Source: Avidesulfovibrio sp964369685 (GTDB lineage Bacteria > Desulfobacterota > Desulfovibrionia > Desulfovibrionales > Desulfovibrionaceae). From it: a stretch of 64,000 nt of DNA. Under the pieces are notes generated by a model. That model had not been told where the DNA came from and made no database searches. It saw only the letters and a list, made by a program, of their open reading frames with translations. Location of the stretch: assembly GCA_964369685.1 (NCBI GenBank), contig CAYJFB010000011.1:1-64000 (forward strand). Direction: 5' to 3'. Positions 56,693 to 64,000 of this stretch are shown piece after piece. The first letter of the stretch is position 1, and each line of letters begins with the position of its first letter. A program made the position numbers and the translations under genes.

Positions 56693-57721
56693 ATGCAGCA
56701 ACGGCTTGTTGTCATCACGACAGGCGGAACAATCGCCATGCGACAAACATCAAAAGGCATCGTTCCTGCATTGACAGGTCAAGATTTGACTGACGCTATT
56801 CCCGAACTTGCCGACTTGGCTTTTGTTGAACTTGTAGAATACAGCAATAAACCAAGCGGGTACATAACGCCCTACGACATGATGGCGTTGTGCAAAATGG
56901 TAGACATTGAACTCAAAAAAAACGACGTCGCCGGAGTTGTTGTCACCCATGGTACAGACACTCTTGAAGAAACAGCGTATTTTTTAGATATGACTGTGCA
57001 CAGCGATAAACCTGTTGTTGTTACGGGAGCCATGCGCTCAGCAAACGAACGCGGTTACGACGGCACCGAAAATCTTCTGGCAGCCGTACAGACCGCACTC
57101 AGTCCCCAAATGACAGGACAAGGAACGCTTGTGGTGCTCAATAACGAAATCCACAGTGCACGAGATGTAACAAAAACACACACTTCGCAACGCAACAGCT
57201 TCGCTTCTCCAAATGGAGGCATCTTGGGTTTTATCGATGACAATACCGTTATCACTCAACGTCAAATTACAAGGCGAGCAACAATCCCCCTTCCTCCCCC
57301 ACACAAAGAACAGCCTCTTGCAGACATACATATTTTAAACCTCAGTGCAGGATGCTCTCCCCTACTTTTTGAAACACTTCTCCAACACCATGTTGACGGT
57401 ATCATTTTAGAAGCCTTCGGACGCGGTAATATCCCTCCATATTTTGTTCCATATACAGAACGCGCGATACAACAAAATATCCCTGTTGTCCTCACCAGCC
57501 GTTGCCCCGGCGGACGTGTTCTCAATACTTATGGTTATGAAGGAGGTGCCGCACAATTACAAAAACTCGGTGTCATTCTTGCGGAAGATCTCAGTGCGCC
57601 AAAAGCGCGCTTGCGTTTGATGCTGGTTTTGACACTGACTGACAATCAAGAAAACATCCGAACTTTTTTTGAACAAAAATCTATATTTTTCGAAAAAACC
57701 CTGTATGAGAAAAAGTCTTGA
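56693..57721 (+). CDS. ansA: L-asparaginase (cytoplasmic AnsA type)
   Basis: The 342-residue enzyme hydrolyses asparagine to aspartate and ammonia. It has both active-site motifs: TTGGTIAM (9-16, nucleophilic threonine) and VVTHGTDTLEE (83-93, Thr88-Asp89). There is no signal peptide, which favours the cytoplasmic type. AAAGGAG precedes the ATG. It lies 14 bases after a diguanylate cyclase gene and is followed by an amino acid exporter-like gene, which hints at a role in amino acid handling controlled together with cyclic-di-GMP. Confidence 0.93.
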   Translation: MQQRLVVITTGGTIAMRQTSKGIVPALTGQDLTDAIPELADLAFVELVEYSNKPSGYITPYDMMALCKMVDIELKKNDVAGVVVTHGTDTLEETAYFLDMTVHSDKPVVVTGAMRSANERGYDGTENLLAAVQTALSPQMTGQGTLVVLNNEIHSARDVTKTHTSQRNSFASPNGGILGFIDDNTVITQRQITRRATIPLPPPHKEQPLADIHILNLSAGCSPLLFETLLQHHVDGIILEAFGRGNIPPYFVPYTERAIQQNIPVVLTSRCPGGRVLNTYGYEGGAAQLQKLGVILAEDLSAPKARLRLMLVLTLTDNQENIRTFFEQKSIFFEKTLYEKKS

Positions 57722-57809
57722 CAGGCTTTGAAAATTCGCTATTTGAGAAGATTATTTGCAGCAAAACAACCTGTTGCCGCTACCCTTCACCATCGAAAAA
57801 GGTTATCTC

Positions 57810-58697
57810 ATGCAACTCTCTTCTCAACAAGCCACTCTCTCCGGTTGGATTGCAATACTTTTGTGGAGCATGAACGTTGGATTCATGAAAAGCATTACCG
57901 AAAGTTTTGGTATGAACTTGGGTATGGCTTTGCTTTATACAGCTGCGGGGATGCTTTTACTTTTCAAAAACGGTTGGCCTTCTTACCGTAAAGCCTCAAA
58001 AAAATATCTTTTACACTGCGGTTCTCTGTTTGTTTTATACAACATAACTTTTCCTTTGGGTATTTATCTGGCACAAACACCACAACAAGTTTTAGAAGTG
58101 GGCATGGTTAACTATTCATGGCCGTGTATGATTTTGATTTTTTCTCTTATCCTTTTCAAACAACGTGCTACAAAACTTTTGTATCCCGGAATTCTTTTGG
58201 CATTTACAGGAATTTTTCTTTGTATTGCAGGAGAAAAACCAAACATTTCACAGTTTTTAAACAACATAACAACAACGCCCTTGCCATATCTTTGCAGTAT
58301 GATTACCGCCGTCTCATGGGGATTGTATTGTAATATTATTCGTAATTATTCAGGAGAAGACGCGCTCGGATTGTTTTTCCTGATAACAGGCATTGTTTTT
58401 TGGATTATTTTTTTCTTTATACATGGTTTGAACAATTTCCCTACACCATCAACGACAGGTATTGTCAGCCTGTGTGCAATGAGCTTTTTTTACACGTTTT
58501 CCTTTCTTTGTTGGGAAATAGGAATGAAATATGGGAATGTGCAATTTCTTGCAGCTTCTGCCTATTTAATTCCTGTGTTTTCAACATTATTTGGTATGTT
58601 TTGGTTTTCTGTACAACCTTCAATATCTTTTTGGTATGGTGTTGTCATTCTTGTCATCGGTTCTTTTATGTGTTGGCGATCAACATTCATTAAATAA
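57810..58697 (+). CDS. EamA/DMT family exporter, YddG-like (aromatic amino acids)
   Basis: A 295-residue protein with ten predicted membrane helices, close to E. coli YddG in length and sequence: SGWIAILLWSMNVGFMKSITE at the start (split over one helix), QVLEVGMVNYSWP, NNITTTPLPYLCSMI and GNVQFLAASAYLIPVFSTL. YddG exports aromatic amino acids; the substrate here may be similar. The ATG at 57810 follows AAGG and matches the YddG start; an upstream in-frame ATG adds 18 residues. It follows the asparaginase gene by 88 bases. Confidence 0.87.
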   Translation: MQLSSQQATLSGWIAILLWSMNVGFMKSITESFGMNLGMALLYTAAGMLLLFKNGWPSYRKASKKYLLHCGSLFVLYNITFPLGIYLAQTPQQVLEVGMVNYSWPCMILIFSLILFKQRATKLLYPGILLAFTGIFLCIAGEKPNISQFLNNITTTPLPYLCSMITAVSWGLYCNIIRNYSGEDALGLFFLITGIVFWIIFFFIHGLNNFPTPSTTGIVSLCAMSFFYTFSFLCWEIGMKYGNVQFLAASAYLIPVFSTLFGMFWFSVQPSISFWYGVVILVIGSFMCWRSTFIK

Positions 58698-58875
58698 AAT
58701 ACATACTGATAGTTTTTCTTCTGTATTCAAGCAATACTACATAGTGAAACATCTTGTTATTTTTTGAAGGAACTGTTATTTCTATATATAAAGTGTGTAG
58801 ATATAACATTTTTGGCAACAAAATCTCTATGAATAAACGTTTTATTAGAGATTGAAACCAAGGAGCGATTGAACA

Positions 58876-60306
58876 ATGAAACATGTGGGTCTTTTCTTTT
58901 ATGCACTTTTTATATTGTGCATATATGCGGCTTTTCCGACAGATGGTCTTGCTGCAGGCGGTGAACACGACTTAAACGGTGCAGAACTCTCTATTCTGTG
59001 GGTTGTGCCTTTTGCGTGTATGTTACTTTCTATTGCTATCGGGCCACTTGCCGTACCGCATTTTTGGCACCATAACTTTGGAAAAATTGCTGTCTTTTGG
59101 GGATTGGCGTTTCTTGTTCCCTGCGCAATCGCCTTTGGTTTTGGAACCATGATGTATCAATTTATTCATGCCATGTTACTTGAATATGTACCTTTTATCA
59201 TTTTACTTTTTGCCTTATTTACTGTTGCCGGCGGTGTGCGTTTAAAAGGTCAACTTGTGGGAACACCGGTAATCAATACAGCGATATTGGCAGTCGGTAC
59301 CCTCTTGGCTAGCTGGATGGGAACCACGGGTGCTGCTATGTTGCTCATTCGCCCGTTATTGCGTGCCAATGAACACCGTAAATTTAAGATCCACTCTGTT
59401 GTCTTTTTTATTTTTCTCGTTGCCAATATCGGCGGTTCCTTGACACCTCTCGGCGATCCGCCGCTCTTTCTTGGCTTTTTGAAGGGTGTCAGCTTTTTCT
59501 GGACGACAACACACCTCTTCAGTATGACTGTACTCTTGGCGGTTCTTCTGTTAGCCATCTATTTTGTCGTCGATACGGTTCTCTATGGTAAAGAAGGCAA
59601 ACCAACACCGAGTACACAATCTAATGAAAAAATTGGTCTTGACGGTCAGGTCAACTTGATTTTATTGGCTTGTATTGTCGGTTCTGTACTCATGTCAGGC
59701 ATTTGGAAACCAGGCGTCGAATTTAATGTGTATGGCACACATGTTGAATTACAAAACCTTGTACGCGATCTGCTGTTACTTTCTATTGCAGGGGTGTCTT
59801 GGAAACTCACAACCATGGAATGCCGTACACTCAATGGTTTTACATGGGCGCCTATTGAAGAAGTGGCCAAATTGTTTATTGGTATTTTTGTAAGTATGAT
59901 CCCTGCTATTGCCATCTTGCGCGCAGGCACAGACGGCGCTTTGGCTTCAATTGTTTCTTTGGTCAGCGAGCCTGCTACAGGCAATCCGATCAACTCTATG
60001 TATTTCTGGTGCACGGGGATACTCTCGGCGTTCTTGGACAACGCCCCGACGTATGTGGTGTTCTTCAATACAGCAGGCGGCGATCCCGTCAATCTCATGG
60101 GTGCATGGGCAGGCACACTCACTGCTATTTCGGCAGGTGCGGTCTTTATGGGGGCTGTCACATATATCGGTAATGCACCAAACTTTATGGTACGCTCCAT
60201 TGCTGAGGATCAAGGCGTGAAAATGCCGTCTTTCTTTGGATACATGGCTTGGTCTGTCGGGATACTCTTCCCCTGCTTCGCCCTCTTAACACTCCTTTTC
60301 TTCTAA
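58876..60306 (+). CDS. NhaD-like sodium:proton antiporter (ion transporter superfamily)
   Basis: A 476-residue inner membrane protein with an N-terminal hydrophobic segment that may be a signal sequence (ending DGLAAGG) and about twelve helices. It shows MGTTGAAMLLIRPLL near 150, NIGGSLTPLGDPPLFLGFL near 190 and FLDNAPTYVVFFN near 385, the double-repeat motifs of NhaD and related transporters. Sodium extrusion for pH or salt balance is expected; other ions are possible. The ribosome site is AAGGAG. A composite hairpin element follows its stop codon. Confidence 0.9.
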   Translation: MKHVGLFFYALFILCIYAAFPTDGLAAGGEHDLNGAELSILWVVPFACMLLSIAIGPLAVPHFWHHNFGKIAVFWGLAFLVPCAIAFGFGTMMYQFIHAMLLEYVPFIILLFALFTVAGGVRLKGQLVGTPVINTAILAVGTLLASWMGTTGAAMLLIRPLLRANEHRKFKIHSVVFFIFLVANIGGSLTPLGDPPLFLGFLKGVSFFWTTTHLFSMTVLLAVLLLAIYFVVDTVLYGKEGKPTPSTQSNEKIGLDGQVNLILLACIVGSVLMSGIWKPGVEFNVYGTHVELQNLVRDLLLLSIAGVSWKLTTMECRTLNGFTWAPIEEVAKLFIGIFVSMIPAIAILRAGTDGALASIVSLVSEPATGNPINSMYFWCTGILSAFLDNAPTYVVFFNTAGGDPVNLMGAWAGTLTAISAGAVFMGAVTYIGNAPNFMVRSIAEDQGVKMPSFFGYMAWSVGILFPCFALLTLLFF

Positions 60307-60307
60307 A

Positions 60308-60469
60308 TCCTTTTTTATTTTCCTTTTTTCTGGGGGAGCGAAGCCCTACGAGACAAAACACTGTCTCTGCCTCCCCCAGATCCCATTTTCGCCGTGACGT
60401 GAGACAAGAAGAGGCGGACAACGGCATTGCTATGCACTCTCGTTGTCCGCCTCTTCTTTCTCATGTCAC
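60308..60469 (+). repeat. Composite hairpin element after the antiporter gene (most elaborate copy)
   Basis: It begins two bases after the stop with a pyrimidine tract (60308-60329), then CTGGGGGAG/CTCCCCCAG (60330-60338 with 60371-60379) enclosing GAGAC/GTCTC (60350-60354 with 60363-60367), then a long hairpin: 17 perfect pairs (60407-60423 with 60441-60457) extended by an 11-bp outer stem with one wobble (60394-60404 with 60459-60469). The loop GCATTGCTATGCACTCT shares its core with the element after pyrD. Confidence 0.65.
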
Positions 60470-60602
60470 AAAATAAGCCCTCAGAATATTCTTTTTTAAA
60501 ACAATTAAAAACGTCAACTGTCCTCGTATGAAGTGAAAATATATCAATAAAAAGATTAAAATAAATCTATAAAGAATGTAAATTCCAAAAAAGGAGAAAA
60601 AA

Positions 60603-61553
60603 ATGTCTATACTCAAACTCAAACCGAGTTATAAAAACTATATTTGGGGCGGAAGCCGTCTCAAAACAGATTTTAACAAAGAATACTCCGGAGACATTTT
60701 AGCAGAAACATGGGAACTCTCTTCTCATCCGGATGGGCCGTCAATCATCATGAATGGTGTGTATCAAGGAAAAGATTTCCAAACCTATTTAAATGAAGAA
60801 GGACAATCTGTTTTAGGTACATATTGTACGCGTTTTGAATCGTTTCCTATTTTAATCAAGTTTATTGATGCCAAAGATAACCTTTCCATACAAGTGCATC
60901 CTGATAACACCTATGCCCTCAAACATGAAGGACAGTACGGAAAAACAGAAATGTGGTATGTCTGTGACTGTGAAGAAAACGCATATTTATATTATGGTTT
61001 TTGTAAAAATATTGATGAAAAAGAATTTATACAAAGAATAGAAGAAAATACATTATTGGAGGTATTAAATGCCGTACCTGTACAAAAAGGTGATGTCTTC
61101 TTTATTGAAGCAGGAACAATTCACGCTATAGGGAAAAATATTGTTATTGCAGAAATACAACAAAATTCTAATGTAACGTATCGTGTATACGATTACGGAC
61201 GTATTGACAACGAAGGAAAACAAAGAGAACTGCACATTGATAAAGCTGTTGCAGTCACAAACAAAAATATTATAAGCAGAAAAAATAATGCAACGCCACA
61301 TCTTGCACAATGCGATTATTTTATCGTGGACAAATTATATATTGACGATACACATATAAAAAAAATAGAAGGCAAACAAACTGAAACATCTTTTATGCAT
61401 ATATTAATTGTAGAAGGAAACGGCATTGTGAGTATGAATAATGAAATACTCTCTTTTCGCAAAGGCGACAGTCTTTTTATACCGGCAGGCAGCGAATCAT
61501 TTACCATTGAAGGAGCGTGTGAAGCGCTAATAACAACGATTGGAGAAAAATAA
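60603..61553 (+). CDS. manA: Mannose-6-phosphate isomerase, class I
   Basis: The 316-residue cupin enzyme interconverts mannose 6-phosphate and fructose 6-phosphate. Zinc ligands Gln97, His99, Glu116 and His174 sit in IQVHPD, KTEMWY and GTIHAIG; YRVYDYGRID is a further family mark. The length is that of the short class I form found in Firmicutes and others. The ATG follows AAAAGGAG. It heads a same-strand set with a glycerate kinase and a MngA-like PTS permease, which fits growth on mannosylglycerate. Confidence 0.95.
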   Translation: MSILKLKPSYKNYIWGGSRLKTDFNKEYSGDILAETWELSSHPDGPSIIMNGVYQGKDFQTYLNEEGQSVLGTYCTRFESFPILIKFIDAKDNLSIQVHPDNTYALKHEGQYGKTEMWYVCDCEENAYLYYGFCKNIDEKEFIQRIEENTLLEVLNAVPVQKGDVFFIEAGTIHAIGKNIVIAEIQQNSNVTYRVYDYGRIDNEGKQRELHIDKAVAVTNKNIISRKNNATPHLAQCDYFIVDKLYIDDTHIKKIEGKQTETSFMHILIVEGNGIVSMNNEILSFRKGDSLFIPAGSESFTIEGACEALITTIGEK

Positions 61554-61609
61554 CATGTTTTCAATCATATGCTAGTTGTTTTTTGAATCTCTTGAAAAGG
61601 ATATAAAAA

Positions 61610-62755
61610 ATGAAAATACTCGTTGCACCCGATTCGTTTAAGGGGTCATTGGAAGCCTATCAAATTTGTGATATTGTTGAACAAGCGGTTCATGAGATTT
61701 TTCCTCATGCGACAGTCGCTAAGTTGCCAATGGCAGACGGCGGAGAAGGTACGGTTTTTGCCGTACTTTCTACATTGAAAGGAGAGGAGATAACGGTTTC
61801 AGTAAATAGCCCTGATTTTCGAATGATTAAAGCAACATATGGTTTTGTACACAATGCTGTTGATGGCAACCAAGCGATTATGGAGATGGCGGAAGCATCA
61901 GGTATCACAAAAGTCGAAAAACGCGATATTTTAAAAATGAACACCTACGGTACGGGAGAAATGGTGCTAGATGCCATTCATCGTGGAGTCAAAACAATTT
62001 ATATCGGTATTGGCGGCAGTGCAACCAATGATTGTGGTCTTGGTTTTGCGAGTGCGCTCGGTGTGCGTTTTTTAGACGCTAAAGGCCATGAACTCATGCC
62101 AATTCCGGAAAATTTTTTACACATCGCGCGCATTGATGACAGCGCAATGAAAGAAGAAGTCAGAAAAACAAACATTGTGGTTATGTGCGATGTCAAAAAT
62201 CCTTTATTGGGTAAAACAGGTGCAACACATGTTTTTGGCAGACAAAAAGGCGCCACAGATGAAACAATACCACTTCTTGAACAAGGCATGACACATTTTG
62301 GTCAGCTTTTGGAAAAAACCTATGGAGCAGGAATCATTAACAAAGAAGGTGCCGGTGCTGCAGGCGGATTGGGTGCCGCCATGCTTGCCATAGTCGGTGC
62401 AAAAATGCAGTCAGGTATCACAACAATTTTAAATATTTTAGATTTTGATCGACATATAGAAGATGTTGATCTGGTGATTACGGGTGAAGGTCGTATGGAT
62501 TATCAATCGGCGTTTGGCAAAGTGCCTTTTGGTGTCGGTAGCAAATGTAAGAAACGCAACATACCTTGCATTGCTTTGGTTGGCGGTCTTGGTGAACGAT
62601 ATGAAGAGCTTTATGCACACGGCATCACAAGTATCATGACCACGATTGATGGCATCATGTCTTTGGAAGAAGCGATTAAAAATGCCGAAAGATTGTGTTA
62701 TCAGGCAACCATTCGTGCCTTACGAATGATCAATATTGAAACACGGTGTTTATAA
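61610..62755 (+). CDS. Glycerate kinase (GarK/GlxK family)
   Basis: The 381-residue kinase phosphorylates glycerate, probably to 2-phosphoglycerate. It begins MKILVAPDSFKGSLEA and has MADGGEGTVFAVL near 42, YIGIGGSATNDCGLGFASALG near 125 (split motif), GAAGGLGAAMLAI near 245 and VDLVITGEGRMDYQSAFGKVP near 285, all typical of the family. AAAAGGA precedes the ATG; manA ends 56 bases upstream. Here it would use the glycerate freed from mannosylglycerate, although general glycerate use cannot be excluded. Confidence 0.95.
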   Translation: MKILVAPDSFKGSLEAYQICDIVEQAVHEIFPHATVAKLPMADGGEGTVFAVLSTLKGEEITVSVNSPDFRMIKATYGFVHNAVDGNQAIMEMAEASGITKVEKRDILKMNTYGTGEMVLDAIHRGVKTIYIGIGGSATNDCGLGFASALGVRFLDAKGHELMPIPENFLHIARIDDSAMKEEVRKTNIVVMCDVKNPLLGKTGATHVFGRQKGATDETIPLLEQGMTHFGQLLEKTYGAGIINKEGAGAAGGLGAAMLAIVGAKMQSGITTILNILDFDRHIEDVDLVITGEGRMDYQSAFGKVPFGVGSKCKKRNIPCIALVGGLGERYEELYAHGITSIMTTIDGIMSLEEAIKNAERLCYQATIRALRMINIETRCL

Positions 62756-62877
62756 TGAATGTAACTATACTTTTATAAAGGGGCAAAGTGATATAATGAT
62801 TCTCAAGGAAGTGTACACAGCATAATATTATAAAACAATCTGTATCCAGTTTTACATATAAACTCGGAGGCCACTTT

Positions 62878-64000
62878 ATGAATTTATCTGATTTAACCAA
62901 TCCAAATCTGTTGGAGTTAAACAGCAACCTCACCAACAAAGATGATGTTATTAAAGCATTGGCGAAAATGCTCTTTGATGACGGAAAACTTCAATCCGAG
63001 CAAGCTTTTTTGGATGCAGTCTATGCAAGAGAAAAACTTTCTGAAACAGGAATGGAAGCAGGACTTGCTATTCCACACGGAAAATCAACAACGGTCAAAG
63101 AAGCTTGTTTTGCTGTGATGACAACAAAAGCTCCTGTTGAGGATTGGGAAAGCTTAGATCCAGACAACGAAGTAAAATATATATTTTTATTGGCAATTCC
63201 TGAAGCTGAAGCAGGCAGTACACACGTAGAATTGCTCGCTGAACTCATGCAACGCATGAGTGATGATGAATACACAAAAAGACTCTTTACCTCCAACACA
63301 AAAGAAGATTTTTTTCATAATCTCGATCAAGACATTGAAGAAAATATTAACAACGATATTGTCTATACAAAATTGATTGTCGCCGTCACGGCATGTCCTG
63401 CAGGCATTGCACACACCTACATGGCGGCGGAAGCCTTGGTGAAGGCAGGCAATGAATTGGGTGCTAAAGTATACGTTGAAAAACAAGGTGCAAACGGTAT
63501 TGAAGACCGCCATACAGCCGAACACCTAAAAAACGCCGATGCCGCCATCTTTGCTGTTGGGGTTTCCGTGAAGAATGAAGAACGTTTTGCACACCTGCCC
63601 ATCACGCGTGTTGAGGTTGCCGCCCCCATAAAAAATGGCAAAGCCGTCATTGAACAAGCCCTCGCCAAAGCCGAAAATTTTAAAAAAGGCGAATACGTTG
63701 ATACAGGCGAACAAGATGCTGAAGAAAACATTGGCATAACAATAAAAAAATCTGTTTTAACAGGTATTTCACATATGATTCCGCTCATTGTTGCGGGTGG
63801 TATGATTGGTGCTTTTGCTGTGCTCATTGCCAACACGTTTGGTTTGACAGATCTGTATAATGAACCCGGCTCTTGGCTCAACTTACTCAGGCAGCTTGCA
63901 GGCGGTTTATTGGGTACGTTGCTTGTTCCTGTCATGGCAGCATACATGGCGTATTCCATTGCGGACAAACCTGCATTGGCACCCGGTTTTGCAGCCGGAT
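62878..64000 (+). CDS. mngA: PTS fructose-family EIIABC, MngA-like 2-O-alpha-mannosyl-D-glycerate permease (3' end outside window)
   Basis: The first 374 residues are visible. EIIA (about 1-150) has the phospho-histidine His67 in GLAIPHGKS; EIIB (about 163-262) has Cys173 in VTACPAGIAHTYMAAEAL; EIIC starts near 288 with PLIVAGGMIGAF. The order A-B-C and the stretches VYVEKQGANGIE and SIADKPALAPGFAAG match E. coli MngA as I remember it, more closely than FruA, which has another domain order. MngA imports mannosylglycerate as its 6-phosphate. GGAGG precedes the ATG. manA and glycerate kinase upstream would use the two products; the hydrolase (MngB) would have to lie beyond the window. Confidence 0.85.
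   Translation, partial: MNLSDLTNPNLLELNSNLTNKDDVIKALAKMLFDDGKLQSEQAFLDAVYAREKLSETGMEAGLAIPHGKSTTVKEACFAVMTTKAPVEDWESLDPDNEVKYIFLLAIPEAEAGSTHVELLAELMQRMSDDEYTKRLFTSNTKEDFFHNLDQDIEENINNDIVYTKLIVAVTACPAGIAHTYMAAEALVKAGNELGAKVYVEKQGANGIEDRHTAEHLKNADAAIFAVGVSVKNEERFAHLPITRVEVAAPIKNGKAVIEQALAKAENFKKGEYVDTGEQDAEENIGITIKKSVLTGISHMIPLIVAGGMIGAFAVLIANTFGLTDLYNEPGSWLNLLRQLAGGLLGTLLVPVMAAYMAYSIADKPALAPGFAAG

Overview
The window looks like chromosome of an anaerobic, A+T-leaning Gram-negative bacterium, most likely a low-GC relative of Desulfovibrionaceae (Desulfobacterota). I infer this from gene content, not from a marker search. The pointers are a selenocysteine formate dehydrogenase, a tungsten-type aldehyde:ferredoxin oxidoreductase, a UbiD/UbiA pair of the menaquinone type, HypC plus a hydrogenase maturation protease, a MucR/Ros regulator, PyrK/PyrD, a three-gene archaeal-style glutamate synthase and a giant type I secreted RTX adhesin.

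Layout. 1-5.2 kb: 3' part of a large secreted adhesin (Pro/Thr repeats, T1SS-143-like modules, VWA domain, RTX repeats). 5.5-6.5 kb: acetyltransferase and 3-methyladenine glycosylase. 6.8-10.3 kb: a PAS sensor without output domain followed by a substrate-binding/degenerate GGDEF/EAL protein. 10.4-12.4 kb: aldehyde:ferredoxin oxidoreductase with a promoter and a molybdenum/tungsten-cofactor-riboswitch-like leader with terminator. 12.4-13.9 kb: a small hypothetical protein, rpe and tRNA-Met. 14-21.6 kb: an A+T-rich nucleotide-sugar cluster predicted to make a branched, possibly O-methylated 6-deoxyhexose through CDP-glucose. 21.7-24 kb: UbiD and UbiA family menaquinone enzymes. 24-25.9 kb: an EAL pseudogene and an intact GGDEF gene. 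26.3-33.3 kb, all minus strand: a multi-OB-fold cold-shock-like protein, hypC, maturation protease, DegP/HtrA, AI-2E family permease, MucR. 33.8-36.4 kb: valS. 36.7-37.9 kb: a BPL-N-like protein.

38-44.8 kb is the most striking block: a formate dehydrogenase operon with a structured leader (promoter, compact pseudoknot candidate, hairpin), an FAD/NAD(P) subunit carrying the iron-sulfur tail of NuoF, FdhA read through an in-frame TGA with a SECIS-like hairpin, and a FmdE-MoeA-like fusion protein. 44.9-46.2 kb: HD-GYP phosphodiesterase. 46.9-48.7 kb: pyrK-pyrD. 48.9-54.2 kb: glutamate synthase as three genes, with three copies of a palindromic motif upstream. 54.7-60.3 kb: GGDEF protein, asparaginase, YddG-like exporter, NhaD-like antiporter. 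60.6-64 kb: manA, glycerate kinase and a MngA-like PTS permease (cut by the window edge), which together suggest use of mannosylglycerate.

Two families of non-coding repeats run through the window. One is a roughly 130-155 bp imperfect palindromic element present three times (5.25, 26.05 and 31.16 kb), whose inner stem changes on both sides. The other is a composite element that begins right after stop codons with a pyrimidine tract, then a G-run/C-run hairpin, then usually a long hairpin; four largely complete copies, one short copy and one orphan copy are visible. No CRISPR array, rRNA, prophage or intact insertion sequence was seen.
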